64,000 bases of DNA from NCBI RefSeq assembly GCF_007655135.1, contig NC_045127.1, positions 1,116,001 to 1,180,000 of the forward strand. Direction: 5' to 3'. A model generated the notes under the pieces. The model saw nothing but the letters and a program-made list of their open reading frames with translations, was not told where the DNA came from and did not search any database. Positions 46,751-58,643 of the stretch are shown here, one piece after another (the first letter of the stretch is position 1; every line of letters begins with the position of its first letter). Source of the stretch: Punica granatum (taxonomy: Eukaryota; Streptophyta; Magnoliopsida; Myrtales; Lythraceae). The position numbers and the translations under genes are program-made.

Positions 46751-48090
46751 TATTGTGGTAATTGAGGTGAGTAGACATCACTTGGAGGAGTAAGAACTTA
46801 GAAGGGTTTAGGCAATTCCTTTCCTTTTTGATCATGTGAATATAAAATCTAATGAAATAAGATAAATGAGAAAATACTGTGTAAGGCGTAGGATGATGAT
46901 TGCATGATGGTAGCGCGCAATTTGATGGTATGAGCCAATTATAATTAAGAATTTTAACCAACAAAGGACCACGATATAGTATCATTCTCAATGGGGGTAC
47001 AATCATATTCTAACATAATCTCAACGCATAACCACTGAAAATAACAATTGATGTATTCGACTCTCTCGCTTCTAGTTCAAATTATGCTATACTTATTCTT
47101 CACTGAAGAACAAAATTTCAGCATCAATGGATCGAATAAAACTTTTCATTATGTTAGAATGCTTCTTTCTTTCTTTTTTATTATTTTTTTTCCCAGTCCA
47201 TATGAAATATACATAACCTGACCAAGGGAATCATTTCTGAATTCCAACCAGCACCAAATTTCTGAATTCCAAGTTCCAACATTTGCCGAAGGCCCATAGC
47301 CCTTCTTTTTTTTTTTTTTTTGGCTGAATCATAGCCCTTGTTTTAATCTTTAGACTCGAAAGACATTTTGATTTTTGAGGGTTAAGAACTAAAAAAAATA
47401 TTAAAATGAGGAGGACAGACCACGTGGCTAGGAATTGGACACAAGCAGAGCACGCGGCGACCCTCAGTGGCAAAAGGCATGGCCAATGGGTTGATGTCTT
47501 TATTGCTTTTATGTACTCCGAGTGGGGCCTTCAGCCTCACTGCCCGCACTATCTTTCCCTTCCCTTCTCTTCGTGGCTTCATCTCATCTCATCTCATCTG
47601 ATCTGTTCTGATCAGCTCTCTTATCATCTCAATTACAAATTCCGGGTCTTCCTCAAACAATCACCATTAATGGTGGTGGGCCATTTCTATCATTTCCCAC
47701 GTCCATTACCACCTCCTTTCACTATACTCAAATCACACCATTAATGGTACGTAACTAAGCTCCTTTGATACTCTCCCTTTTTTCTTTTTTGTTTTATTTA
47801 ATAATATAATTCACCCTTTTGTTTGATTGCAGATGCTTGTTGGGGATTGGAATCATGTCCCTCTTGACCCATCAATCCAGCCAACATTAAAAGAGATAAA
47901 ATAAAATAAAAATAAAAAACACTTTCTATGATCATACAAATTGTAGACTTTGATCTTATCCGATAATATAGATTAGACTGAAGGATAATGCCAATTTAGG
48001 TGCTAATAATCTTCGACCAATCAACGTGATATGCTACTGCTAGCTATAGTTGATTTTATCCCTTCTTTATTTTGTTTCTTCTTCCAGCAG

Positions 48091-48127
48091 CTTCTTCTTC
48101 TTCTTCTTCTTCTTCTTCTTCTTCTTC
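48091..48127. repeat. (CTT)n microsatellite
   Basis: Twelve CTT units. The poly-Glu frame on minus across it is a by-product. Confidence 0.88.
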
Positions 48128-48483
48128 ATTGATCTCGAATGTGGCGGTCTCCATCATTTGCTGATTGATGCAGCTACACAGTAGTTCCCGATATCCTCGT
48201 TGATATGCAATTTGACCAACAATGACAAACCAATTATTTGCCTGTTCAATTATATCGAAGATACCATATATCACATTACGTTAAGATTAGCATATAGATA
48301 TTTTATATGCAAACGATATGATGGATTTTATAGAGTAATTCTATAAAGGGTAAAAGGGCTAAAAGGTTTAACCAAAAAAATAAAACAAGGATAAAGGGAT
48401 AAGGATTGTGCGTAAGAACTAAGATGTCGTTGGATATACTTAATTATTTCAGAGCAAGAGCACGTAGAAAGGATGACTATATG

Positions 48484-49080
48484 TTGAGTTTTTTTTTTTT
48501 TGGTGAATAATATCATTTTATTGATCAATCTAATTTACATTACGGCCGGGTGCCACACTGGCTTTGTCGCCCACTTGATTGAAGAATCAAGCTTACATAT
48601 AGAATGGTGACCGAAAAGTCATCCTTGATAAAAGCAGAAAACAAACGCAAAACAAATACAACACAGGTACAGACTGACTTCACGCCTATATGACAGGATT
48701 GGAGATGGACTAGGGTTCACCATTCATGGTTTAACTGGACCGTGTGAACCTCATTACAAGCTCCTAGGACCTCCAATGGAACCACAAGACGAACCCAACA
48801 GCGGCACCGAGCTACATCGGTAAGACGTCGACGATAACAACCCGAACAACCAATAATTTCAATCCCAAGAAATGGGGTAGGTGCCTGTAATAGCATCCGA
48901 CACGGGTTATTGTCAAAATGTATTGAGAAGTCGATAAGCTGATCCCAATCGTGGCGGAATATGGTGAAATCTTATTCTGAAACAACAAAGCAGACATCCC
49001 CATGACAAAATTACATACAAATACCTCTAAGCCATACTGCCTTAATTGCACCCATATCAGAACCATGACAAAATTACGGG
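48484..49080 (-). mobile_element. Possible LINE-like 3' fragment
   Basis: On minus the fragment ends GATTGATCAATAAAATGATA, then TTATTCACC followed by a run of A. This resembles 3' tails of plant LINEs, including the tail at 56165-56215 and the LINE ends elsewhere in this window. The sequence before it has open stretches but no domain I can name, so the 5' limit is a guess. Confidence 0.35.
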
Positions 49081-49532
49081 CATCATAGAGAATAGTGTAA
49101 CAAACACAACAGGGGCTCAGGTTGCATCGATTATACGTTGATGCTCAAAGCCAAAACCCATGTTTTTTTATCTCTATCATGGCGCTATCGTGAAGGTCAG
49201 ATCCAAAATGATCTGATATGAGCTGCTCAATTCTGACTATATAAGGACTCGAACCTGAAATCTCACTTAAGCGGAACAAGTGCCGACATGCTTTAAGGGA
49301 GTGAGTTTTCAAACAACCAAAACTGGCAATTCATTGCTTGCCCTTATCTTCATCTTCTTCTGCTTGTAACACATATGTGCCAAGTCAACAGGAGACACCT
49401 GGCTAATTCAATAGATTTGGTTAATGCTATAAATTTAATTTAATTAATATGGCTCTTTATAATGATTTCAATTCGAACTTACTTATAAACAATTAATAAC
49501 AATGACATCGGATGCATGTTAACTTTACTGAT

Positions 49533-49533
<1 letters not shown>

Positions 49534-49567
<34 letters not shown>
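49534..49567. repeat. (TA)n microsatellite
   Basis: Long TA run in AT-rich spacer. Confidence 0.85.
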
Positions 49568-49570
<3 letters not shown>

Positions 49571-50138
49571 GAGGATCATGACGTTAATTTTTTGCAATGC
49601 TTAATAGTTGATACTTCCTCATGTCCAACAAGCATACACTACCGAAAATCCAGTTTCTCGTGCAACCATGTCGTAAATTCCCTTCTTGGTTAGGGATTAT
49701 CACTACCTAAATTGGAAATTAGTTTGCTGAGGTGCCGAGAGCAGCTAGACATTTAATAGCACATCTACTTATTTATAGTTAGTGCATTATTATTAATATA
49801 AGAAGGATTTTTTGGCGAATTAACTGTCAACTTTAATTACCAAAAAAAAAAACCGTCAACTTTATTTTCTGTGACAAGTCTTTCCATAGAAAGCAAGACT
49901 TTCCTATTTTTATTGAAGTGAGATTTTCTCCCGACAATACATTATATTATATACATTTACTTTACTGCAATATTGATTTCCTTTTGGCTTTTTCTTTATT
50001 TCATTGGACGGCCGTGACCCTCTTGGGTTGCGACTGTTGTGTATATATATATTGCGGCTGCTGTTGGGTGTTCTGCTACCAAATAAAAGATTCTCAGAAT
50101 CAAACAATTCACTGAAGAACTAAAAGAAGAAGAAGGCA

Positions 50139-51310
50139 ATGGAGGAATTGAAGGAAGTGGTTTCGTATTCATCCTCGCCTTCCTCTTCATCGACTTCCTT
50201 TCCCGCCGAGCTTTTCGGTTTGAAACTAACAACCCCATCTTCCTCTCCTGAGAATGTGTTTTCTTCCATCTTTCCGCCTCCTTCAAAGGTAATCCTACAA
50301 CTACATATCCTTCATAAAGCTCTTTTGATTGAATTTGACATTGATGATTTCATATATACTTTCGGGTTGGTTTTTCACCCATCTTAAATGCAAGAGGAGT
50401 CGGCGAGATGGAAATGAATGTACGTATTGCGTGTACATGGAAAATCAAATCGGGTGGTCGATGAAGTCGGCCCCACAACATTCATTTAGTGTGGATCGAT
50501 CTGGTCCTTGGCAGAATTAACTTTTTGGACCTGCACTTCTTCATATATAAAACTTACTTTATCTCATCCATCCTATCGTGGCCAGGTCCAGGCAGGGGAA
50601 TTTCCGAAATTTGAACTGAATGCGAATAAGCAGTACTTTGTAGAGGACGGCTGGAACATCAAGCCCGTAAAATCAGGTTGATACAATGACCATCTTTGGC
50701 TAAACTATTTGGTAGATAAATTTACGTTTCCTTTCTACGAATATTTCAACAGTACACATATCTTTTATTTGAATTTATGACGCGTTGCTCTCTCCGGTAG
50801 AGGATAACTTGAAGAGCAATCAAAGTGGGACTCAGAGCATACAAAAGGAGGACGCGAGTTACATTTATCAGGAGCGAAATTTACAGCCAATGAATCTAAG
50901 TTCGTCGATCTACTACGGCGGTCGAGAAATGTATTCCAATCCCAATAATAAACAGGACCCTGCATTGAACTTTATTTCGGTATGCAATTAAATAAGCAAT
51001 GCTCTAGCACGTTATAACTGAAAATTTATGAGTAATCTAACACTTGAAGGTGCATTCTGCAATGCTTGATCTAATCACATGTTATCCCAGTAAGGACATC
51101 AGAAAACATGTTTTTGCTTTTTCCTCAGTTAGAGAACAATGGAGAAGACGACTCGGGAAGCGCTTCTAGAGGGGACTGGTGGCAAGGTATTGAACTCTAA
51201 CTCCAACTCATGTTCTCAGTAACAAACTTGGAACTCAAGTACAACGGCAGTGCTGATAATTGATTTGTGTTCTTTCCCGACCTGTTTCTTCAGGTTCGCT
51301 GTATTACTAG
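50139..51310 (+). CDS. Small serine-rich protein, SIS (SALT INDUCED SERINE RICH)-like
   Basis: Five exons, 50139-50288, 50586-50676, 50801-50979, 51129-51186 and 51294-51310, give 164 residues in one frame. I recognise a plant-specific family whose members (from memory, including Arabidopsis At5g02020, SIS, and At3g55646) carry a Ser-rich N-terminus with ELFG and IFPPPSK, a middle SSSIYYGG box, and the end GGEDDSxxASRGxWWQGSLYY. All are here: SSSSTSFPAELFG, SSIFPPPSK, YQERNLQPMNLSSSIYYGG, DDSGSASRGDWWQGSLYY. The N-terminal half is disordered-looking and no catalytic domain is visible. The family has been linked to salt tolerance, but the molecular function is unknown. The last coding exon is only 17 nt and encodes part of the terminal GSLYY. 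It is convergent with the RopGEF gene, 482 bp between stop codons. Confidence 0.85.
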
Positions 51311-51792
51311 TAGCTCACTTGCTGAGGCTATAAGGTGCTCTTTGTCATTGGGCAGGGCAGACTATTGTTGCTGGATAATGAATGACGACAGACTTTGCTA
51401 ATATTTCCAATATCAATATGGTTTACTTCCTATATTTTCTTCTTTTTTAGATGTCGAACCTTCGTATTGAAATAGATTTTCTATTTTGGGTTGGTTACAT
51501 TTGTAAATTGCATATAAAGCTATGGACAGTCTCTGGTTTGATGTTGTTTTAAGTTACAGCTTTCTTTTTCCCCTCAAATTGTTACTTTAACAGAAAATGA
51601 AAGGCATGTTGTTGCCTGGTACATTGTTCGATGATGTTCGATAATGTTCATAATAGATCTAGATTAAAATTACATGAAAACTCTCTTGCTTTCATTTACA
51701 CCATCGATAGAGATACATAACTATTGAAAAGGAGAAACGACTGGCTCGGTTAAGAATGGAAAAATGAGATTGACTGGAGATTCTCTTGATTT

Positions 51793-54700
51793 TCATCCCT
51801 TGGCATGCAAATCCTTAGTCGGGCTAATAATTGCATCCCTCTGACACTCAAAGGATTCTGGTCCAGACGGAGATGCAGCAGCTTCCACACTTGCATTTGA
51901 TATTGAGTCTAGCTCGCTCGGCTTCCCACACTCCTTTCCCTTTGTGTCGGTCCCGATAATATCAGTGAACATCTTTCTCATGCCGAATCCTCTATGAGGA
52001 AGCTTGCCACTTGGAATGAAAGGCGACCTTTCTACCTTATTCACAGAACTGAACAAATGTGCTGGAGAGAAGCTCGGGGTCTTGAAAGTAGTTCTATATG
52101 GAGTGGCCGAAATAGTGACCGAGTATGGTATTGTGATGCTCTTCTGAGCGATTAGACCGACTTTTGAGATCGACGGAAAATTGTCTGAATGCTTGGTTAA
52201 GTCGTCCACATATAGAACATCGTCTATGCGAGCTACAATATTGAATGCAAGGCTCTCCAAGACTCGGGAATAGCACTCCAAAACGGATTTACCGACATCC
52301 TGAAACAAGTAATACAATTTAAGGAAAACCATGCAAAAATACTTATATATAAGTGAGATTTTCACAAACAGCTCCGCCATAAACTTCAAGCTCTTGCAAA
52401 CAATACTTGGGATAATAGGAAAAGCAGGCATAACAGAAAACATCAACATTTTATGACAGTGACCTAGAATATGTTCTCCAGGGTCAATGTTAAATAGATC
52501 AATCATCCTAAAGGGTTAAATTGTGTCAGGCGGTACGTCCCATTTATGATGCTCGTATAACTACTAAAACAAGAATTAGTGTTTGGTTCACGAACCTTGT
52601 TGTATTGGATCTTGCTCATGTCTAAGGTCGTTTGAGGGAGACCAGGGAACCATTGCTTCAAGCAGAGCAGGAGGCTCTCTGCTCGCTCAGCAAGAAGCTC
52701 TCGCTTTTCTCCATCTGCCACTAGCTCCTTAACTAAATTCCATGATGACTTGGACGTTGATCGGTTGGGATTGTTTGTGGTCTTCGAATTGATTCTCTTT
52801 CGCCAGGCATATATTGAGGCTTCAATTTTGTTTGCTATCTCAATGGCTTGATGCTCAGAAGATAGATCGAGGCAATCAAGCAAACACTCCGGGGAGAATT
52901 GATCCGATGTGATGTGACGGTATATGTTATCTCCCAAGCAGGCTCGTCCATTCTGAGTCCAAAATGAACAAAAGTATTTAAAATTGATCAGGATGACATG
53001 GCCTAAGGACACAAAATATCTCCCTTGATCCATTTCCCAACACATCTGATTAGCACTTCTATACCTTTGGAAGAGCATCCAAATACGATTGCGGGACTTC
53101 CATATCAGCTAATGTGACGCTATTAATTGCCATAGCAGCCTTTAGTATCTGATTTGTACTGTCGCGTTTGTGCTGTAGATGCTTCCGGGAGTTCTCATGG
53201 AGGCCTCCAGCGGGGACCCGAGGCACAGGGAGCCACCATTTCTCCTCTTGCCGCTGAAGAGCTTGTCGGAAAGAGGCTGAACCATCCGAATCTAGGGCTA
53301 GGATTCCCTGGTCCACGTACCAGAACTCCGTATTCTTGAAACTGTCCAATATTTCCTACGACAAGGCAAGACACAAAAATTAATACCTTCAACAAATATA
53401 GACTGTCTCTTAATTGATCTTGGGTTTTTGCACTAGCTTGAGTTTAGTGGCTTGGGTTGTGATACTTTCTTGTGGAAGGAGTTCTCCATATTATTTTGTT
53501 ATTTCAAATACCCAAGAGCTAATGGGTTTCTCATGGAAAATAATATGGAGAACTCATGCCCCTTTGAGAGTGAGTTTTTTTTTTCTTTTATGGGAGGCTG
53601 CATTGGAGAGGATTTTGACAATTAACAATCTGAAAAAGATGGGGAAGAGCTTAGTTAATAGATGCATCCTTTGTAAGAAGAATCTCTTAACCATCTCCTT
53701 ATCCATTGTTCTTGGTCTAGGCGGTGTTGGGCTGTAATTTACACTCTCCTTGGAATTCGATGGGTTGCTGCATCTTCGGTTTGTGAAGAATTATGGACTT
53801 GGCAAGCTATTGGAGGTTGTAAAAGGAAAAGGATGATCATCAAGATGATCCCTCTATCTCTTTTTTGGCTTATATAGAAGGAAAGGAACAACTAAGCTTT
53901 TGAAAATTTGGAGAATACTATAGATATTTTGTTAAGATAAATGGATTAAGATGTTTGGTTTTTGGGTAAAGGGCTATTTATTGATGCAAATGATCATTCA
54001 ACTATACTCTAAGCTTGGCTTTTGTACTTGTGATTTTTGACATTTTGTACATGTGTCTGCACATTTTCAGTGCCTTCTGAATAGAAATTATTATTCTTTT
54101 ACCGATTTAAAAAAAAAGACGGTCAAATTTTTTAATGCATTTAGTAAAAGAGTCTTACAAGAAGCATGTTATCGAGCTTGCGGAGGGCTGGGAGGTTGAC
54201 ATAGAGATCCGACCGTGGCCTACAAGTCATAACCTGTACAATGAAATTTCAGGCATTAGGTTAACCTCTCTATTAGCAGGATAGCTGATAACTTTTGGCA
54301 AACAATTAAATTCGAAATATCCGAACTTTCGTATTCGTATTGTACAAAAACTCCGATGTAGGGGCTGCTGTGAGATTGAATCCAAGAACTATTGGACCAA
54401 TAGAAAACATACCTCGAGCTTGCTCCCATCTGGAAAATTTTGCCAAGTAGGCACCAGCTCGACGATGTGATCGCTGACGCTGAGGAGCCAATTCATCTCT
54501 CTTCGCCACATTGATTTCTTCTCAGGAGGCAGAGGTTCCAACCTCCACAGTTGCCCAAAAAGAGTAGCTAAAATGTAACGAGCACATTATTACAACTAGG
54601 AGAATAAACAGAAACAGCAATTTCAAACCTCTTGCCTTATCATGACTCACCGCAAAGATTAGTAATGGCATTCGATATCGCAAGTGCTGTACTGACCCCA

Positions 54701-55230
54701 TTTCCGCATCCTGACATATCCTCCCCGAGCAGCAGTTTGGCGAATCTCTCTTTCATCATTTCGACCTCTGCAACCCCAGTTAACCGCTTAATCTCAAGAT
54801 ATATCATCGGGAATGAAACGGAGAGACAATACCTGAATGAAACAATGAGAGCACCTGAAACTGAAGTTGAGGAGCCTTGCTTCTCGAGCTTCGCATTGTC
54901 GTGAAAATGGAGCTTCCCCTCTTCATCAACCTCAACACCATTGTCGCTTGAGCAGTCGGGGGGCTCTGCCTCAGAGTCAGGCTGCTGCTGCTCAGACCAG
55001 CTCAGAGAGTTAGGCGACGAAGAAAAAGCCTCGGAGTTCCTCTGACTTTGTTCCTCGTGTAGGGCCGTCGTCGCCTCCTCTGACGCTGTCGCTGAATATT
55101 CAGAGCTCGTGCTGCTCTCTGCCTCTATCAGATCCGCAAACGTTCCCATTTGCTGCCCACCGTTGCCGGTACCGCTGTCCTGAAGAGCTCCATTCTTAAT
55201 GGACTCGCACCTCTCACTGGAACACTCCAT
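51793..55230 (-). CDS. Rop guanine nucleotide exchange factor (RopGEF, PRONE domain)
   Basis: RopGEFs switch on plant ROP/RAC GTPases at the plasma membrane, downstream of receptor-like kinases, in polar growth. Minus exons: 55230-54855, 54767-54651, 54567-54413, 54233-54159, 53355-53065, 52952-52596 and 52299-51793, all GT-AG and in frame, giving 625 residues. The N-terminus (1-125) is Ser/Glu-rich and variable. PRONE covers about 126-500, with [106 protein letters not shown] and [15 protein letters not shown]. The C-terminal tail (about 500-625) is variable and in this family often autoinhibitory. Intron 4 carries a LINE fragment in the opposite orientation. Donor choice at exon 1 (54855) is set by frame; a nearby alternative donor would shift it. 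Confidence 0.94.
53400..54117 (+). mobile_element. LINE 3' fragment with zf-RVT domain inside RopGEF intron 4
   Basis: Plus-strand pieces of a plant LINE zf-RVT domain are readable: [48 protein letters not shown] and, in another frame, [13 protein letters not shown]. The fragment ends near 54110 in an A run after ACCGATTT. Short matching flanks, AGACTGTC at about 53400 and AGACGGTC after the A tail, could be a slightly decayed target-site duplication. Frameshifts and 5' truncation show it is dead. It lies antisense to RopGEF within an intron of 803 bp, by far the largest in the gene. Confidence 0.78.
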
Positions 55231-55895
55231 CGCCTACTTCGAGAAGAGCACGCAAGACAGAGTTGTTCACCGCGAAGCCATCGGTACTTACTGCCGGTGA
55301 AGCCTCTTCGGGCGCACGACAGGACCTGCTCGAGAAGAGAGCTCAGCAGAACTGTCTCCCAAGACCAAGAGGTTCTTGAGACAAGACAGAGCCCCAGAGG
55401 AGTGAGATCTTTTGCTGTTTGAGCTTTTGTTGTTGTTGTTGTTGTTAATGTTGCTCTTCCTCTGTCTTGCCGTTGGCTGAGAGCTCCTTCCCAAAAAAGG
55501 CACAAACAGCCATTCCTATACCCTCGTGTTAAACGAAGCCTTATAATGTCCCATTGAATTTATTTAACAGTCATATATCATTTTCTTATGTAAAATAATT
55601 ATGGATGTAAATAAAAGAAACATCATATTATACGACAAATGCATTCATGTCATCGAACGGTCACATAGCCTTTAAATTGAATTTCTTCACAAAAAGAATG
55701 TTACGTGTTCTCTGTTGAGGACAGTTTGGATTGCGTACATATGCAGGCAAAGTGGGGGAAGGAGCACAGGTCGTGATGATTATTGTTGAAGCTCCTTGCT
55801 TGTTATATTATGATGCCCACTCATATGACAAATCTGACGAAACATGCGAGAGAAGTAACATTGCATCATAGCTTAATTAATTCTCTATTGCATCA

Positions 55896-56100
55896 TAATT
55901 GAGATAAAATAATAATTAAGTAATGAATGTGTTGTTGAATTGTGAAAAAAAAAATAATGAATAGTTGAGAGAATTTAATATTAAAAATTGAATTGAATGG
56001 TTAAAAAATTAAAGAAAAATGAAAAAGTAATAATTGTGTTATTAAATTGAAGATAAGTGGAGTTGTTAAATTGAGTTAAAAAAAATTCTAAAGCCAAATA
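55896..56100 (+). repeat. MITE-like AT-rich element, family 2 (copy 3)
   Basis: Shares AATGAATAGTTGAGAGAATT plus TAATATTAAAAATTGAATTG with 44990-45200, in the same orientation. Confidence 0.65.
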
Positions 56101-56164
56101 GGGTAAGTATCCAAAGCTAGTTTTTATTTTCAATGTAAGTCCTTCGAATATGTGGTGTCCATTG

Positions 56165-56225
56165 TAAATATTTTTTTGATCAATGATGTATTACCGCTTA
56201 TCCAAAAATAAATAAATAAATAAAG
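56165..56225 (+). mobile_element. Short LINE 3' tail
   Basis: TTTGATCAATGATGTATTAC, then CGCTTATCC followed by an AAATA-repeat tail, resembles the 3' ends of plant LINEs. It is probably a heavily 5'-truncated insertion; the 5' limit is not clear. Confidence 0.45.
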
Positions 56226-58643
56226 TTACCTATCCGCTGGAGTGTGTGGGATATGTCTTTTACTTAGAAGACACTCTTTTCTTTTTTTCTTTTTTTTTTC
56301 TTTTTCCTACCTGATCAGGGCAGTATACAGCCATGCGTTAATGCCTGTTTTGTTTGCCCGTGCCTTGTCTTTTACTTACTTACAGAGTGCTGCATTGCAA
56401 AAGAAGCAAAACCCAAATCTTTGACCAACTCATAATAATAACAGCAAGTGTGGTTGGAGGCAATTAGATAGGGACAAAAGGAGTCCTCCTCTGCTCCTAG
56501 GAATTGTTGACTTTGGTTCAACCAAATTTTGGATGTTTCCTGGTCGTTTGGTGCTTTTCAAGGATGTTTTGTCTCAGTACGTCCACCCACAAAAAGATCG
56601 AGATTCAGTTTGTTCTTATTCGAAAAGGCTAGCTAAGGTAGCTTTCCACGAACTTGAAGTTAAACCCTAACTTAGCTCCAATATCTCATTCATTAGTCCA
56701 CAGATTAATAATAATTAACTTTTAACTTTTGGCCCACCACCTTAGCTTCTACTATCAAGAAAAACTCCCCTTTATCCCCAGCTTCCTAGCCTTAAAATCA
56801 GCCTCCAATCATGGATTTCCTATTCTCCCTCTCCATGCCCGCATTTGCAAAACTAATTAATCTAAATGGCATTTCGATATGGACTCGACGGTCATATTTC
56901 ATTTGCACATCCAATACGGGGGAGAAGTTTTTCTGCTCTTTCAGTTCCTTATATATTATGTATATGGGTTTGGACCTTGTTGGAAGGATTGCTGATTAAG
57001 GAACTTAACCAATATTGGGGAGGATGGATAAAACTTGCTATCGAAGATTGTATCAAATACAAAAATCCATTCATTCATTTCTTGAAAAAAGATATATGTA
57101 GTGGTGAGATGGAATTATTCGTAAAGTAGGCCTGCGGGTGAGATCTCGTAATGATAATGCAATGATATATACACACATTGTTTGTGTGTGTGTTACCAAT
57201 CATTATCGTTAGAGGTGTGGCTTTCCTTGCAAGGGTTTCCTATATGTAGTGCCGGTTGTTGTTCCAACTGATAAAGTGACTGACTGAATGAAATGCCAAA
57301 AAAATAAAAAAATAAAAAATAAAAAATAAAATAAAGAAGAAGAAAAGGGGAGACATAAGACGGGCCCTTTCATGTAAAATATAGAAAGGGAAGGGAAGGG
57401 TAGGCTCAAATTATAAATAGCCACTTAAAAACCAACTTGGGTTGATTTATATGGCTTGTGGGGGTATGGGGGGGTTGGGAAAGAAAGGCCACTACATGAT
57501 CTGTGAGAAGATCAGGCCCATCAGAAAAGTTGTGCGCACTAATGGGCCTAAAGTTCTATATTTTTCGGCCCAAAAAGGACCATAAGGAAAAGCCCACAAA
57601 TGTAATAATAGGCCTATATGAAGCCCATGTGGGTCCAAAGCATACGCACGCCATTGAACTTAAAGCCCACATTTCATCCGAGGTTTTTGCCCTAAGATAA
57701 GGTGATTTATATTACTATACTTCGGTTAATCGCAATTTTGCAATACCAAACATGATTCCTCTCCTCGAAAAATTAAATCTCACGGATTTATTTTTTATTA
57801 CTTCATAATTAGTTGCGACCTCAATTAATTGTTGTCCACTTTGTTCACCTCAAATAAGAAAAATTGAATAATTCTGGATACTTAATTATTTCCATTCACG
57901 ACCGAAAGATTACTGCAATATATAATTACTATTCAAGTCCAAAGTCCGCCTAGTGTTGACGTGATTGTGAAAAATGCAATATTTCAAAGAAAAGGAAAAA
58001 AAAAAAGATGAGCAAAACTTAATTGAAATTCTGAAGAGAACGCAAATATACGTAGAGAAAGGAGAAATAATATAAAAATTATACTTTAGATAAGCTAATA
58101 AAGTGCTAGTCAGGAGCAGATGACAAAGAAGAGTCTCGAAGAGAGATAAAAAGGTATCGCCCACCAACTCAAAAGAAGACATTAAGAAAAGATTCCGATG
58201 ATGGGCAGGCACGATTGAACGACAAGAAATCATCACAATTTATCCGTACATAAAAACATTATTAAATCGATCGAACATTTAAGCATCTTAACCTCGAACA
58301 TGATAAGATATGATCTTTAAAGATATGTACCATAGAGATCCATCTAAATTGAGAAGAAAAAAAATAAATAAGTAATGGCCATGAAAAGCCAAGGGAATGA
58401 AATGAAAGGAATGAAATCATCATTTTCTTTTTCTTGTACATTAACGTCATTAAATTAAACATGTGATGTGTTCCGTTCTGGCTCTTGGATATAAGATATA
58501 TGGTTGGTAATAGATATAATTATTACAGATATAACATGAGAAACAGAAACCAAACACGGAATTAAAGACTAATAACGGAGATTAAAATAAAAAACGGGTA
58601 GCCCACTCTGTCTGGCATAAGTTTAATGGATTGATGAAGATGT

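Larger units (their letters stand above)
43748..50138. other. Long intergenic region rich in repeats, no intact gene seen
   Basis: Contains two MITE-like elements (44990-45200 and 45718-45953), a G homopolymer (46163-46194), a LINE RNase H remnant (46270-46710), TA and CTT microsatellites, and a possible LINE tail on minus (48484-49080). A splice-like stretch around 47745-47832 (GTACGT to TTGCAG) has no recognisable protein on either side. Remaining sequence is AT-rich with no supported gene. Confidence 0.5.
55231..58643. other. Intergenic region, repeats, no gene seen
   Basis: Contains the RopGEF promoter and 5' UTR (left), a MITE-like element (55896-56100), a short LINE-like tail (56165-56215), and AT-rich sequence. 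Open frames at 56811-57129 and 57503-57700 show no recognisable domain. Confidence 0.5.

Noticed and set aside
47406..47880. Possible small spliced gene (frame to about 47744, GTACGT donor and TTGCAG acceptor near 47832)
   Set aside because: Splice-like sites are present, but neither side gives a protein I can recognise and the second part ends after a few codons.
48056..48274. Minus frame with poly-Glu
   Set aside because: Produced by the CTT microsatellite.
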